Shown piece by piece: positions 7,669 through 16,512 of a DNA stretch of 18,448 bases. Position 1 is the first letter of the stretch; every line of letters starts with the position of its first letter. The translations under genes were made by a program, and so were the position numbers. This stretch comes from an uncultured Actinomycetes bacterium (GTDB taxonomy: Bacteria; Actinomycetota; Thermoleophilia; Solirubrobacterales; Solirubrobacteraceae): positions 1 to 18,448 of the forward strand of contig CALAQT010000496.1 of assembly GCA_937888775.1 (NCBI GenBank), given 5' to 3'. Under the pieces are notes generated by a model. It did no database searches. It had not been told where the DNA came from and was given only the letters and a program-made list of their open reading frames with translations.

Positions 7669-8711
7669 GCGACGTGCCCGAGCCGGCCGGAGAAGCACGG
7701 TCGGACCTCGCAACCGAGGAAAGTCAGCAGCCACCGGAGCCGGTCGCGGGCGGACGTTTTGACGCGCGTGCCTGGGCCAGGAACACACTTCAGCAGCTCG
7801 GCCCGTTTCTGTTCGTGCTCGTGCTCGGCGTGGTGCTGTCGATCGTCTCGCCTGTCTTTCTGACCAGCACCAACATCTCGGCGATCTTCGTGCAGATGTC
7901 GGTGATTGCGATCATCGCCGTCGGCGAGACGATCGTCATCATCACCGCCGGCATCGACCTGTCAGTCAGTGCGGTGGTGGCACTGACAGGCGTAATCTCG
8001 GCTATGCTGGTCGCCAACGACGGCTTGGGTGTGGGTCCCGGGATTGTCGTCGGAGTGCTGGCGGGCGGCGGGGTTGGATTGATCAACGGGCTGCTGATCA
8101 CCGCCGCGCGCATACCTCCGTTCGTCGCCACGTTGGGCACGCTGAGCGCGATCACGGGCGTCGCGTTCCTGATCACCAACGGCGAGCCGATCTCAGCCCC
8201 GACTTCGTTCGACGTTCTCGGCGATGGTCACATCGGGCCGATTCCGGTTCCGATCGTGATCATGGTGATCGTGGCCGCGGCGGGGATATTCGTCCTTGCG
8301 CGCACTACCCTCGGCCGTAGCGCCTACGCGATCGGGAGCAACTACGAGACCGCCCGGCTGTCGGGGATCCGCGTCAACCGGGTGCTCACCTCGGTATACG
8401 TCATCCAGGGACTGCTGGCCGGACTCGGTGGCGTGATCGTGGCCAGTCGGGTGGTCACCGGTGACCCGTCCGCGGGGACGAACTACAACCTCGACGCGAT
8501 CGCCGCGGCGGTGATCGGCGGAGCGAGCCTGTTCGGCGGTGAGGGAACCGTGATCGGGGCCCTGATCGGCGCGCTGCTGTTGGAGCTGATCTCAAACGGC
8601 GGCGACCTCCTGAACATCTCGAACTTCTGGCAGGAAGTGATCTTGGGGGGCGTGATCATCGCTGCGGTCGCCTACGACCAGTTCCGGCGCCGTGCGCTCC
8701 CGCACTCCTAG
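7665..8711 (+). CDS. sugar ABC transporter permease, RbsC-type
   Basis: This is the membrane subunit of the CUT2 importer, presumably a homodimer. A hydrophilic N-terminus of about 40 residues, rich in Glu and Pro, precedes the first membrane segment near FLFVLVLGVVLSIVSPVF. Family marks are TAGIDLSVSAVVALTGV at about 95-111, NGLLITAARIPPFVATLGTL at 141-160, and the GGASLFGGEGTVIGALIGALLL region near the C-terminus. The 348 aa are typical. The ATG at 7665 overlaps the ATPase stop in ATGA and is preceded by GGAG at about 7 bases, which fixes the start. The same frame is open upstream, but only as a shadow of the ATPase gene. Confidence 0.94.
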   Translation: MSDVPEPAGEARSDLATEESQQPPEPVAGGRFDARAWARNTLQQLGPFLFVLVLGVVLSIVSPVFLTSTNISAIFVQMSVIAIIAVGETIVIITAGIDLSVSAVVALTGVISAMLVANDGLGVGPGIVVGVLAGGGVGLINGLLITAARIPPFVATLGTLSAITGVAFLITNGEPISAPTSFDVLGDGHIGPIPVPIVIMVIVAAAGIFVLARTTLGRSAYAIGSNYETARLSGIRVNRVLTSVYVIQGLLAGLGGVIVASRVVTGDPSAGTNYNLDAIAAAVIGGASLFGGEGTVIGALIGALLLELISNGGDLLNISNFWQEVILGGVIIAAVAYDQFRRRALPHS

Positions 8712-8786
8712 CGGCACCTCGACCGAGCACGCTCCACGTCAATCACCCAACACAAAACCACACGAACTGATGAGAAGGAGGCACAC

Positions 8787-9839
8787 GTGACACGATCGAG
8801 GAGGAACGCAGGTGCCGCTGGGCGAGCGGGTTGCGGCACACGAATCAAGCGGGGAATGATGGTGGCGGGAGCCCTCGCCGTGATGGTGGTCGTCACGGCA
8901 TGCGGCTCGTCGAGCTCGGGCTCTGCGAGCCCCAGCGGAGGCAGCGCCAAGTCGACGGTTAAGGGCGCCAAATACACGATCGCGGTGGTGCCGAAATCGG
9001 TCGGCCTCTTCTACTGGGGCACCGTGCAGGCGGGTGCCGAGGCGGCCGCGAAGAAGTATGGCGTCAACATGGAGTGGAAGGGAACTGCGACCGAGACAGA
9101 CGTGTCCGGTCAGGTCAACATCCTCCAGGACTTCATCACCAGCCACGTCAGCGGGATCGCTTTCGCCGCGACCGATTCCCACGGCCTCGTCGCGAGCGCC
9201 CAGGCGGCCAAGAAGGCCGGGATCCCTGTTGTGAACATCGACTCCGGGCTCTCGCCCCAGACGCCCCCGCTGGTGGCGACCAACAACGTGGCGGCGGGCG
9301 CCAAGGCGGCCGACATCCTGGCCAAGCTGATCGGCGGCAGCGGTCAGGTCGCGCTGCTGCCCTTCGTTCCGTCAGCCGCCACGTCGGCCCAGCGTCAGCA
9401 GGGCTTCGAGCAGGAGCTCAAGAAGTACTCGGGCGTCAAGTTGGTCGCGGTGGAGTACGACCAGAGCGACATCAGCATGGCGCTGTCCGACACGGAGAAC
9501 ATCCTCACCTCGCATCCGAACCTGAAAGGGATCTTCGCGGCCAACGAGCCGGGAGTGATCGGAGCCGTGCACGCGCTGCTGGAGCGGGGGCTGGTCGGCA
9601 AGGTCAAGATCGTGGGCTTCGACAACGCCCCGGACGAGGTCACCGCGCTCGGCTCGGGACAGGTCCAGGCGCTGATCGTGCAGAACCCGTTCCAGATCGG
9701 CTATCAGGGCGTGGCGGAGGTCTGGAGCCTGCTCCAGCACCACTCCGTGCCCCATTCCGTGGACACGGGATCGATCGTCGCGACCAAGGCCAATATGAAC
9801 CAACCGTCCGTGCACAAGCTGCTGGTGCCGCCGACCTAG
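8787..9839 (+). CDS. sugar-binding lipoprotein of the ABC transporter, RbsB-type
   Basis: This is the extracellular, membrane-anchored receptor that captures the sugar. The signal peptide has a basic n-region, the hydrophobic core GMMVAGALAVMVVVTA, and a lipobox ending at Cys39 (VTAC). A Ser/Gly linker leads to the mature domain. YTIAVVPKSVGLFYWGTVQAGAEAAA starts a type 1 periplasmic-binding fold; the hinge and second lobe include KIVGFDNAPDEVTALGSG. The GTG at 8787 is chosen because AAGGAGG lies about 6 bases upstream. Seventy-five bases separate it from the permease, and a strong hairpin follows, so it probably ends the transporter transcript. Ligand specificity cannot be deduced; the genomic context favours a deoxyhexose. 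Confidence 0.92.
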   Translation: MTRSRRNAGAAGRAGCGTRIKRGMMVAGALAVMVVVTACGSSSSGSASPSGGSAKSTVKGAKYTIAVVPKSVGLFYWGTVQAGAEAAAKKYGVNMEWKGTATETDVSGQVNILQDFITSHVSGIAFAATDSHGLVASAQAAKKAGIPVVNIDSGLSPQTPPLVATNNVAAGAKAADILAKLIGGSGQVALLPFVPSAATSAQRQQGFEQELKKYSGVKLVAVEYDQSDISMALSDTENILTSHPNLKGIFAANEPGVIGAVHALLERGLVGKVKIVGFDNAPDEVTALGSGQVQALIVQNPFQIGYQGVAEVWSLLQHHSVPHSVDTGSIVATKANMNQPSVHKLLVPPT

Positions 9840-9912
9840 TGACCGTTGGCGACCCGAATCGCTTGGCGACGGAGCCGCCGGCTGCGCACGCCACCGGCGG
9901 ACGCTTCAACCG

Positions 9913-9939
9913 CGGAGGGGCGTCGCTGACGCCCCTCCG
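9913..9939 (+). terminator. strong hairpin after the transporter operon
   Basis: CGGAGGGGCGTC pairs perfectly with GACGCCCCTCCG around a GCT loop (12 bp), 74 bases after the binding-protein stop. No T-run follows, which is common for GC-rich bacteria. It probably terminates or attenuates the transporter transcript. Confidence 0.6.
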
Positions 9940-9989
9940 TGCGACCCGGGAGGGAGAGAGCTATGCGTAGCACGCCCATGGGGTCCTGA

Positions 9990-10014
9990 TTGACGTTCAG
10001 CGCCCCCACGTCAA
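9990..10014. repeat. inverted repeat TTGACGT - 11 bases - ACGTCAA
   Basis: Perfect 7-bp arms are separated by a C-rich spacer. It could be an operator half-site pair or a weak hairpin; there is no gene close behind it to explain it. Confidence 0.4.
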
Positions 10015-10278
10015 CATGCAGACCGAGTCCGAGAACATGAAGGCGATCGCAACCCTATCGGCCTCACGCAGCCGCGATACGCATCATGCATCGCGCGAGT
10101 CCGTCGTGATCGGCGAGAAGTTCACTCGACGCGCCGGTTGCTGGGTGCTGTTCGCCGAAGCGATCATCGCTCACGCTCCTGGTGCTCTGCCACCAGCGAG
10201 CCACTCGCTGGGGCCGCGGCTGTGCAACGGTCGCCATCCCCGCGTCGGTGAACCTCGCGCAGGAGCTCAAGCAGAGGC

Positions 10279-10455
10279 ATGATGGGGCGACCGGTGTTTA
10301 GCGAGGGGCGTCCAACGATCGCGATGGAGACCTTTGTGCGGCTGACGGTGCTCAAGGCGCGGTACGGGTGGGGCTGTCGGACGCTGGTGGACGCGTGTCC
10401 GACTCGCTGCATCTGCGGCGCTTCTGTCGGATCGGTCTCTCAGAATGGGTGCGTG
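10279..10455 (+). pseudogene. transposase N-terminal remnant (DUF772-type, IS1182/ISNCY-like)
   Basis: GRPVFSEGRPTIAMETFVRLTVLKARYGWG is the characteristic first block of DUF772-domain transposases. It continues as RTLVDAC, then shifts frame at about 10393 into VSDSLHLRRFCRIGLSEWV, the next expected block (DxLHLRRFCRI). After about 10455 similarity fades. Only some 60 residues of a protein of several hundred remain, broken by at least one indel. The catalytic DDE part is absent. The rest of the interval to 10642 has no gene. Confidence 0.7.
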
Positions 10456-10614
10456 CCGCGAGTACACCGCCGAGCTTTCCTCGTAGCCTCCCCACCAGCC
10501 CACCTAACCGGCTTCGGAGTCGCTCCGGCTAACAACACCGAAGTTGTGCACTGCTGTCCGGCCCCGGCCGAACGGTAGACAACTGATCAAGCGGAACCTC
10601 TGGGTTTTGACTCT

Positions 10615-10626
10615 GAAATCTATTTC
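10615..10626. promoter_or_regulatory. palindrome GAAAT-CT-ATTTC, candidate operator
   Basis: A perfect 5-bp-arm AT-rich palindrome sits 17 bases before the FGGY kinase ATG. It lies directly after TTGACT (10607-10612), a good -35 match, though no convincing -10 box is at standard spacing. An AT-rich island in GC-rich DNA at this place suggests a regulatory site. Confidence 0.4.
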
Positions 10627-10642
10627 TGGAACGCTGGTAGGC

Positions 10643-12121
10643 ATGACAGTCCCGGCAGTCATCGGCGTCGATATAGGCACTTCGAGCAGCAAGGGTGTGC
10701 TCGTCGGCCTCGACGGCCGGATGATCCGCAGCGCCACTCGCGAACATGCCGTCGACCGGCCCCGCCCCGGCTGGGTCGAAATGGAGGGCGAGGTCTGGTG
10801 GCAGGAGTTCCTCGACCTCAGCCGGCAGCTGCTCGCCCCGTCGGACGTCGACGTCGTAGCCGTCGGGGTCAGCGGTATGGGGCCGTGTGTGCTGCTGACC
10901 AACGAAGCCGGTACGCCGCTGCGACCCGCCATCCTCTACGGCATCGACGCCCGCTCGACCCCGCAGATTGCGCGGCTAAACGACCAGCTCGGCCCGGACG
11001 AGATCCGCCGCCGGTGCGGCTCGGCGCTATCCACGCAGGCCGCCGGCGCGAAAGTAGCCTGGGTGGCCGACAACGAACCTCAGACATTCGCGCGTGCCCG
11101 CCGCCTCTTCATGCCGAGCTCATGGCTGGTCCTCAAGCTCACGGGTGAGTACGTGCTCGACCAGCACTCCGCGAGCCAGTGCACCCCGCTGTACGACACC
11201 GAGAAGCGCGAGTGGTACCAACCCTGGGTCGACCTGGTCGCGTCCGGCCTGTCGCTGCCGCCGTTGCGCTGGCCCGGTGAGGTCGCTGGCGTTACCACCC
11301 GCGAGGCCGCTGCGCTGACGGGGCTTCCCGTCGACATCCCGGTGATCACCGGGACGATCGACGCGTGGGCGGAGGCGATCAGCGTCGGCGCACAGGGCGT
11401 CGGCGACCTGATGCTGATGTACGGCACGACGATGTTCCTGATCAATACGGTCCCGGACCTTGTGACCAGTCCTTCCCTTTGGGGAACGGTGGGCGCGCTG
11501 CCAGACACCCGCAACCTCGCTGGCGGCATGGCCACTTCGGGCGCGATAACCAGCTGGCTGCGTGAGCTATTCGGATCGTTGGACTACGCCGAGCTGATCA
11601 AGCTCGGCGAACGCTCGGGGCCGGGAGCCAACGGCCTCCTCATGCTGCCGTACTTCGCTGGGGAGCGGACACCAGTTATGGACCCCGAGGCACGCGGCGT
11701 GATTGCGGGCCTCACGCTGTCGCACACCCGCGGTGACCTGTACCGCGCGGCACTGGAGGCTATCGGCCTCGGTGTGCGCCACAACATCGAGACCATCGAG
11801 GACGCCGGCGGAGACATCCGTCGCATCGTCGCGGTGGGCGGCGGCACCCAGGGAACCCTGTGGACGCAGATCGTCTCCGACATCACCGGCCGCCCGCAGG
11901 AGATCCCCTCTCAGACAATCGGCGCCAGCTACGGGGGGGCATTCCTGGCAGCACAAACGGTCGCCGAGTTCTCAATCCAGGCCTGGAACCCGGTCAAGGA
12001 GACCCGCGAACCACGGCCGGAGCTCGCCGAAAGGTACAACGAGCTCTACGCGTCGTACCTCGATCTCTACACCAGCACGCGCGCCATCGCACACGCTCTC
12101 GCAGCCCGACAGGAACGCTGA
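10643..12121 (+). CDS. FGGY-family carbohydrate kinase (xylulokinase/fuculokinase-like)
   Basis: This cytosolic enzyme phosphorylates a sugar, probably a ketose, with ATP. The N-terminal phosphate-binding signature is VIGVDIGTSSSKGVL, with Asp10. The likely catalytic base is Asp240 in ITGTIDAWAEAISVG. The C-terminal ATP-binding half has GLLMLPYFAGERTP and VAVGGGTQGTLWTQIVSDITGRP. The 492 aa are family-typical. The ATG at 10643 is chosen because the FGGY fold begins at once after it; the frame is open upstream but without homology, and the ribosome-binding site (GGTAGG, very close) is poor. The isomerase gene follows after 53 bases. Substrate could be L-fuculose, D-xylulose or a related ketose; the sequence does not decide. 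Confidence 0.88.
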   Translation: MTVPAVIGVDIGTSSSKGVLVGLDGRMIRSATREHAVDRPRPGWVEMEGEVWWQEFLDLSRQLLAPSDVDVVAVGVSGMGPCVLLTNEAGTPLRPAILYGIDARSTPQIARLNDQLGPDEIRRRCGSALSTQAAGAKVAWVADNEPQTFARARRLFMPSSWLVLKLTGEYVLDQHSASQCTPLYDTEKREWYQPWVDLVASGLSLPPLRWPGEVAGVTTREAAALTGLPVDIPVITGTIDAWAEAISVGAQGVGDLMLMYGTTMFLINTVPDLVTSPSLWGTVGALPDTRNLAGGMATSGAITSWLRELFGSLDYAELIKLGERSGPGANGLLMLPYFAGERTPVMDPEARGVIAGLTLSHTRGDLYRAALEAIGLGVRHNIETIEDAGGDIRRIVAVGGGTQGTLWTQIVSDITGRPQEIPSQTIGASYGGAFLAAQTVAEFSIQAWNPVKETREPRPELAERYNELYASYLDLYTSTRAIAHALAARQER

Positions 12122-12174
12122 TGACTTGCACCGGCAAACCACGCGGCGCAAGCCGTTAAGGAAGGCACCGACAG

Positions 12175-13809
12175 ATGACCAGCTACTTCATGCCCGTCCT
12201 CGCCGAACTCGCCAAGATCCAGGCCAAAACCGTATATACGGTGGCAAGCGGGGACCTGCGTTCGAGTGCGAACGTGACCTGCTGGCCAGCCCAGCAGAAG
12301 CTCGAGTCCGACCTGACCGTCGCCGTCACCTCACTCGGCTGGCAGGTGCAGCGTGGTCATGAGATCGACGAGGCGAAGGGGCACGGCTTCATCGACAGCC
12401 AGCGCGCAGGGATCGAGATTTTCAAGACGCTGCCGGTGGATGCCCCGCTGATTGTGGTGGAGGCGGTCTGGCAGTACAGCCACCACGTGCTTGCCGGACT
12501 GCGCGGCCATCAGGGTCCGATCCTCATCGTGGCGAACTGGGAGGGCGAGTTCCCCGGGCTGGTCGGCCTGCTCAACCTCGCCGGCAGTCTCACCAAGGCC
12601 GGCAAGAAGTACTCCGTGCTGTGGAGTAAGGACTTCACCGACGACTGGGCCATCGAAGGGCTCAAAAAGTGGCTTGAAACAGGCGAGCTGACCCATGACC
12701 AGAGCCATGTGCGCGACCTCCCGGCCCTGCTGGCCGGCCCGGAGGTCGACCTCGGCAGAGCGCTGGCCGTGCAGCTGTCCACCGAGAAGGCGATCATCGG
12801 TGTCTTCGACGAGGGCTGCATGGGGATGTACAACGCGATCTTCGACGACGAGCTGATCAACCCGCTCGGGATCTACAAGGAGCGCCTGTCTCAAAGCGCC
12901 CTGGTCGCGGAGATGAACAGGATCAGCGACGAAGAGGCCCGTGCTGTCCGGACCTGGCTCGATGACGCCGGCATGACCTTCCACACCGGCACTGACGAGG
13001 CCACCGAGCTGACCGACTCCCAGCTGCACAGCCAGTTCAAGATGTACATCGCCGCCCTCCGCATCGCCGACGACTTCGGCCTCGACGCCGTCGGGATCCA
13101 GTACCAGCAGGGCCTCAAGGACACCGTACCGGCCAGCGACCTCGCGGAGGGGCTTCTGAACAACGTGCAGCGGCCGCCGGTCTCCAGCCGGGACGGTTCG
13201 CGCGAACTGTATGCGGGCGCCCCCCTGCCGCACTTCAACGAGGTCGACGAAGGTGTTGCCGTCGACTCCCTCGTCACCAATCGGCTCTGGACCGCGATGG
13301 GGCTCGACCCGGCGATTACGCTACACGACATTCGCTGGGGCGAGCAGTACGGCGACAGCTTCGTCTGGGTGTTCGAGATCTCCGGAGCGGTGCCAGCCTC
13401 CCACAACGGCGGTTACGACAAGTCCTACAGCAAGCGTCAGCCACCGATGTTCTTCCCGCTGGGCGGCGGCACCCTCAGCGGCGTGTCCAAGCCGGGCGAG
13501 ATCGTCTGGTCCCGGGTGTTCATCATGGAGGGCGTGCTGCACGTCGACCTCGGCCGCGGCACCGTGGTGGGGCTCCCTGCGGAGGAGACCGAGCGCCGCC
13601 TCCAGGCCACCAACCCGGAGTGGCCGATCATGCACGCGGTCCTGCACGGCGTCGGCCGGGACCAGCTGATGGCCCGGCACCGGGCCAATCACGTCAACGT
13701 CGTCTACACATCCGACGCCGAGACGGCCGACAAGGGGCTGCTCGCCAAGGCGGCTATGTTCGCCGAACTCGGCGTCCACGTGCACCTGTGCGGCGACGTA
13801 AACCTCTAG
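12175..13809 (+). CDS. L-fucose/arabinose-isomerase-family sugar isomerase
   Basis: It likely interconverts an aldose and ketose (L-fucose/L-fuculose, D-arabinose or a related sugar) with a divalent metal. The 544-aa sequence has the family blocks EIDEAKGHGFIDSQRAGIEIF (62-82), PLIVVEAVWQYSHHVLAGL, WEGEFPGLVGLLNLAGSL, FDEGCMGMYNA (211-221) and a C-terminal RHRANHVNVVY with His506, which I take as the metal-binding His region by analogy with FucI. It is shorter than E. coli FucI (about 590 aa). GGAAGG lies about 10 bases before the ATG. It forms a pair with the kinase upstream. Because the rhamnose isomerase gene further down is broken, this may be the only working isomerase of the locus. Confidence 0.78.
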   Translation: MTSYFMPVLAELAKIQAKTVYTVASGDLRSSANVTCWPAQQKLESDLTVAVTSLGWQVQRGHEIDEAKGHGFIDSQRAGIEIFKTLPVDAPLIVVEAVWQYSHHVLAGLRGHQGPILIVANWEGEFPGLVGLLNLAGSLTKAGKKYSVLWSKDFTDDWAIEGLKKWLETGELTHDQSHVRDLPALLAGPEVDLGRALAVQLSTEKAIIGVFDEGCMGMYNAIFDDELINPLGIYKERLSQSALVAEMNRISDEEARAVRTWLDDAGMTFHTGTDEATELTDSQLHSQFKMYIAALRIADDFGLDAVGIQYQQGLKDTVPASDLAEGLLNNVQRPPVSSRDGSRELYAGAPLPHFNEVDEGVAVDSLVTNRLWTAMGLDPAITLHDIRWGEQYGDSFVWVFEISGAVPASHNGGYDKSYSKRQPPMFFPLGGGTLSGVSKPGEIVWSRVFIMEGVLHVDLGRGTVVGLPAEETERRLQATNPEWPIMHAVLHGVGRDQLMARHRANHVNVVYTSDAETADKGLLAKAAMFAELGVHVHLCGDVNL

Positions 13810-13865
13810 CGAGTCGTACCTCACCAAAGGATCCGATGGCGCGTAGGGCGCATAAATCCTGTCGG

Positions 13866-13893
13866 GCTTCCACACGCGACGCCGTTTGGAAGC
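13866..13893. repeat. inverted repeat GCTTCCA - 14 bases - TGGAAGC
   Basis: Perfect 7-bp arms lie in the 132-base gap between the isomerase and rhamnulokinase genes. It may be an operator or a weak terminator separating the two catabolic modules. Confidence 0.4.
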
Positions 13894-13941
13894 TGTGACG
13901 CATGCCCGAGGGAGCGACTTGAGCCGGCGGGGTGATGGGTG

Positions 13942-15423
13942 ATGGCCGACGCTCCGGCGTTCGCAGCGATCGATCTGGGGGCCGAGAGCGGACGGGTGGT
14001 GCTCGGGCAGTTGTCCTCAGGAGTGGTGACGCTTGAAGAGATGCACCGTTTCTCGAACCGGCCGGTGCTGCTCCCGGACGGTATCCGCTGGAACTTGCTC
14101 GGGCTGTTCGATGAGGCGCTCGAGGGATTGGCGCGAGCGGCCCGAAGCGTCTGGCCGCGTGGGGTGGGTGTCGATTCGTGGGGAGTGGACTATGCGTTGC
14201 TCGACGCGCAGGATCGTGTCCTCGGGTTGCCGTTTCACTACCGCGACGAGCGCACCGCCGGGCTGGTCGAGCGCGTGCAGGCGCGGGTCCCGCGAGAGGA
14301 GATCTACTCGATCACCGGCATTCAGGCGCTCCCGATCAACACGATCTACCAGCTGCTCGCCGACGAGGGAAGCCCGGCGCTGGCCGCCGCGGAGCGGATC
14401 GCCCTGGTCCCCGATCTGCTCAACTTGTGGTTGACCGGAGAGCTGGTCAACGAGAGCACGGTCGCGTCGACGACGGGCCTGCTCGACGCTGGGAGGGGAA
14501 CTTGGGCGCGAGCGCTGATCGACCGGCTCGGGTACCCGGGAAAGCCGTTCGCGGGCGATCTGGTGCAGCCTGGCGTCACCATCGGGCAGGTACTCCCGCA
14601 TCACGCTGCGGCTGCCGGGGTCCCGGTCCATGCGGTCGCGGCCCATGACACCGCGAGCGCGTTTGTGGCCACCCCGCTCGGCCGGCCGGGCGCGGCGGTC
14701 CTGTCCTCGGGCACGTGGTCGCTATTGGGGGTTGAGACCGACACACCGGCGCTGACATCCGAAGCCGCCGCCTACAACCTGAGCAACGAACGTGGCGTCG
14801 ACGGGACTATCAGCCTGCTGGCGAACGTCATGGGATTGTGGCTGGTGCAGGAGTGTCGGCGCGATTGGGGGGGTCCCGACTACGGCGAGTTGACGTATCT
14901 AGCGGAGCAGGCGCGAGCCGACGTGCCGCTGATCGATCCCGACGATGACTTGTTGTTCGCTCCCGGTGACATGCCGGCGCGGATCGCCGCGCGCTGCTGT
15001 GCGCTCGGTCAGCGCCCGCCCGAGACGCAAGGCGAGACCATACGCTCGGCGCTGACATCGCTGGCGTGCAAGTACCGGCTGGTGCTCGAGCGCCTCGTGC
15101 GGGTCACCCGGCAAGACGTGGACGTCATCCATGTCATTGGGGGCGGGGCGCGTAACGCATTATTGTGCCAGCTGGCTGCCAACCTCACAGGCCGGGAGGT
15201 GCTCGCCGGTCCGGTCGAGGCGACGGCGATGGGCAACGTGCTGGTGCAGGCGCGCGCGGCCGGTGAGCTCTGCTCGCTGTCCGATATGAGGACCGTGGCC
15301 GCCGCCTCCGCCCAATTGGTGGCCTACGAACCCGCCGACGAAGGGGAGCCGGCCGAGTCGATCTACGGCAGGTTCCTTACCGTAACTGGACTGGAGGCGC
15401 CGGGCGTCGCCCAGCCCCGCTAA
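13942..15423 (+). CDS. rhaB: rhamnulokinase
   Basis: It phosphorylates L-rhamnulose to L-rhamnulose-1-phosphate in the cytosol, and relatives also accept L-fuculose. RhaB marks are AIDLGAESGRVVLG (Asp11, and ESGR in place of the usual FGGY TSS), GVDSWGVDYALLD (76-88), the catalytic Asp236 in AAHDTASAFVATP, and LSSGTWSLLGVE. The C-terminal IHVIGGGARNALLCQLAANLTGR is the ATP-site block. The product is 493 aa against 489 in E. coli. The ATG at 13942 directly follows an in-frame GTG (13939); either could start, and the ribosome-binding site GGCGGGG is loose. The rhamnose isomerase pseudogene and the aldolase follow with close spacing, a classical rhaB-rhaI-rhaD order. Confidence 0.9.
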   Translation: MADAPAFAAIDLGAESGRVVLGQLSSGVVTLEEMHRFSNRPVLLPDGIRWNLLGLFDEALEGLARAARSVWPRGVGVDSWGVDYALLDAQDRVLGLPFHYRDERTAGLVERVQARVPREEIYSITGIQALPINTIYQLLADEGSPALAAAERIALVPDLLNLWLTGELVNESTVASTTGLLDAGRGTWARALIDRLGYPGKPFAGDLVQPGVTIGQVLPHHAAAAGVPVHAVAAHDTASAFVATPLGRPGAAVLSSGTWSLLGVETDTPALTSEAAAYNLSNERGVDGTISLLANVMGLWLVQECRRDWGGPDYGELTYLAEQARADVPLIDPDDDLLFAPGDMPARIAARCCALGQRPPETQGETIRSALTSLACKYRLVLERLVRVTRQDVDVIHVIGGGARNALLCQLAANLTGREVLAGPVEATAMGNVLVQARAAGELCSLSDMRTVAAASAQLVAYEPADEGEPAESIYGRFLTVTGLEAPGVAQPR

Positions 15424-15440
15424 CAGCTGAGGAGGAAGCA

Positions 15441-16505
15441 GTGACTGGTTCAGACAGCGATTACGATCATCTCGCCGTTCGGTTGCGCGACGGTTGCCGT
15501 GAAGTGGCGGAAGTTGACACGCTCTCTCCGGGCTTGTGATCGAAACGCCGTCTTGGGGCTACGGCGATTCGGGAAACGCGCTTTGGCACCTTTCCGCAGC
15601 CGGGACGACCGCGCGACGTGTTCGAGCGGCTCGACGACGCCGCAGAGGTCCAACGTCTCACCAGGACCGCAGGCGCGGTTGGCGCTGCACTTCCCTTGGG
15701 ATCGCTGTCAGGCACCTGATCGACTGCATCGGCATCGCGCGCGAGCTTGGCTCGACCTCGCAGTCGCTGTGGTTTGCCGACGGCACTAACTACGCTGGCC
15801 AGGACGACCTGCGCGCCCGCCGTCACCGATTTACTGGACCCGCTCAACGCGAGTTTACGCCGAGTTGCCCGCTGAGCAGGCGCTGCTGGTCGAGTACAAG
15901 CTGTTCGAGCCGGCCTTCTACGCGACCATCTCGCCGACTGGGGCTCGGCGCTGCTCGTCTGTCAGAAGCTGGGGGAGCGGGCGAACGTGCTTCGTCTACC
16001 TGGGACATCACGCCCAGGGCGTCAAACGTGGAGCAGATCGTGGCCTTTCTGGCCGACGAGGGACGCCTTGGCGGCTTTGACTTCAACAACCGCAAGTACG
16101 CCGACGACGATCTGATCGTCGCCTCGGTGAATCCGTTCGAGTTATTTCTGATCTTTTGCGAGCTAACATCCGGCGAGGGGCCGCTGCCCCGGGACTGAAG
16201 ATTGATCAGTCGCACAATGTGGAACCCAAGATCGAGGCGATGGTATGAGCGTGGTCAACCTGCAGGAAGCCTACGTAACGGCGCTGCTCGTCGACCGGGC
16301 GGCGCTGGCGAGCGCGCAGCTCGCCGGAGACGTGCTTGGCGGCTACGAGATCCTGCTTGACGCTTACCGCACGGACGTCCGGCCGTTGTGCGCGAAGGTG
16401 CGCGCCGACCTGGGGGCCGCAGAGGACCCGGTCGGGACGCTACGCAATTCGGGGTATCTAACACGCATCGCGCAAGCACGGGGCGCGCTGCACTCGATCG
16501 GATAG
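15441..16505 (+). pseudogene. rhaI: L-rhamnose isomerase (rhizobial/actinobacterial RhaI type), multiply frameshifted
   Basis: The GTG at 15441 has a strong GAGGAGG upstream and begins VTGSDSDYDHLAVRLRDGCR. Family blocks then appear in changing frames: IETPSWGYGDSG, RFGTFPQPGRPRDVFERLDD, ALHFPWDRC, SLWFADGTNYAGQDDLRAR, LLVEYKLFEPAFYAT, DWGSALLVCQKLGERANV, LGHHAQGV, NVEQIVAFLADEGRLGGFDF, ADDDLIVASVNPFELFLI, LKIDQSHNVEPKIEAM and VNLQEAYVTALLVDRAALA to a stop at 16505. I count at least nine frame changes, some at extra bases (GGGAAAC, GTCAAAC). About 40-50 residues normally between FPWDR and the WFADGTNYPGQ block are also missing. No full-length isomerase can be made. The intact flanking genes argue for real local decay. 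Confidence 0.88.
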
Positions 16506-16512
16506 GAGGCGC

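Larger units (their letters stand above)
9840..10278. other. gene-poor gap after the transporter
   Basis: Apart from the terminator hairpin and one inverted repeat, I see no supported gene. An ATG at 9963 follows a purine-rich GGGAGGGAGAGAG ribosome-binding site but is closed after eight codons (MRSTPMGS), as if a gene start has been cut off. A longer frame at 10016-10282 has no motif and ends inside the transposase remnant. Confidence 0.5.

Noticed and set aside
10016..10282. 88-codon frame in the post-transporter gap
   Set aside because: No ribosome-binding site, no motif, and it runs into the transposase remnant in another frame.
13032..13669. Alternative plus and minus frames across the FucI-like gene
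   Set aside because: They are GC-rich shadows full of Arg, Ser and Thr with no homology; the 544-codon frame has all the isomerase blocks.
15499..16080. Separate small genes inside the rhaI region
   Set aside because: Each contains pieces of one rhamnose isomerase in successive frames; a single broken gene explains them all.
15441..16505. Programmed frameshifting or recoding of rhaI
   Set aside because: Nine or more frame changes plus a deletion cannot reflect regulated recoding.
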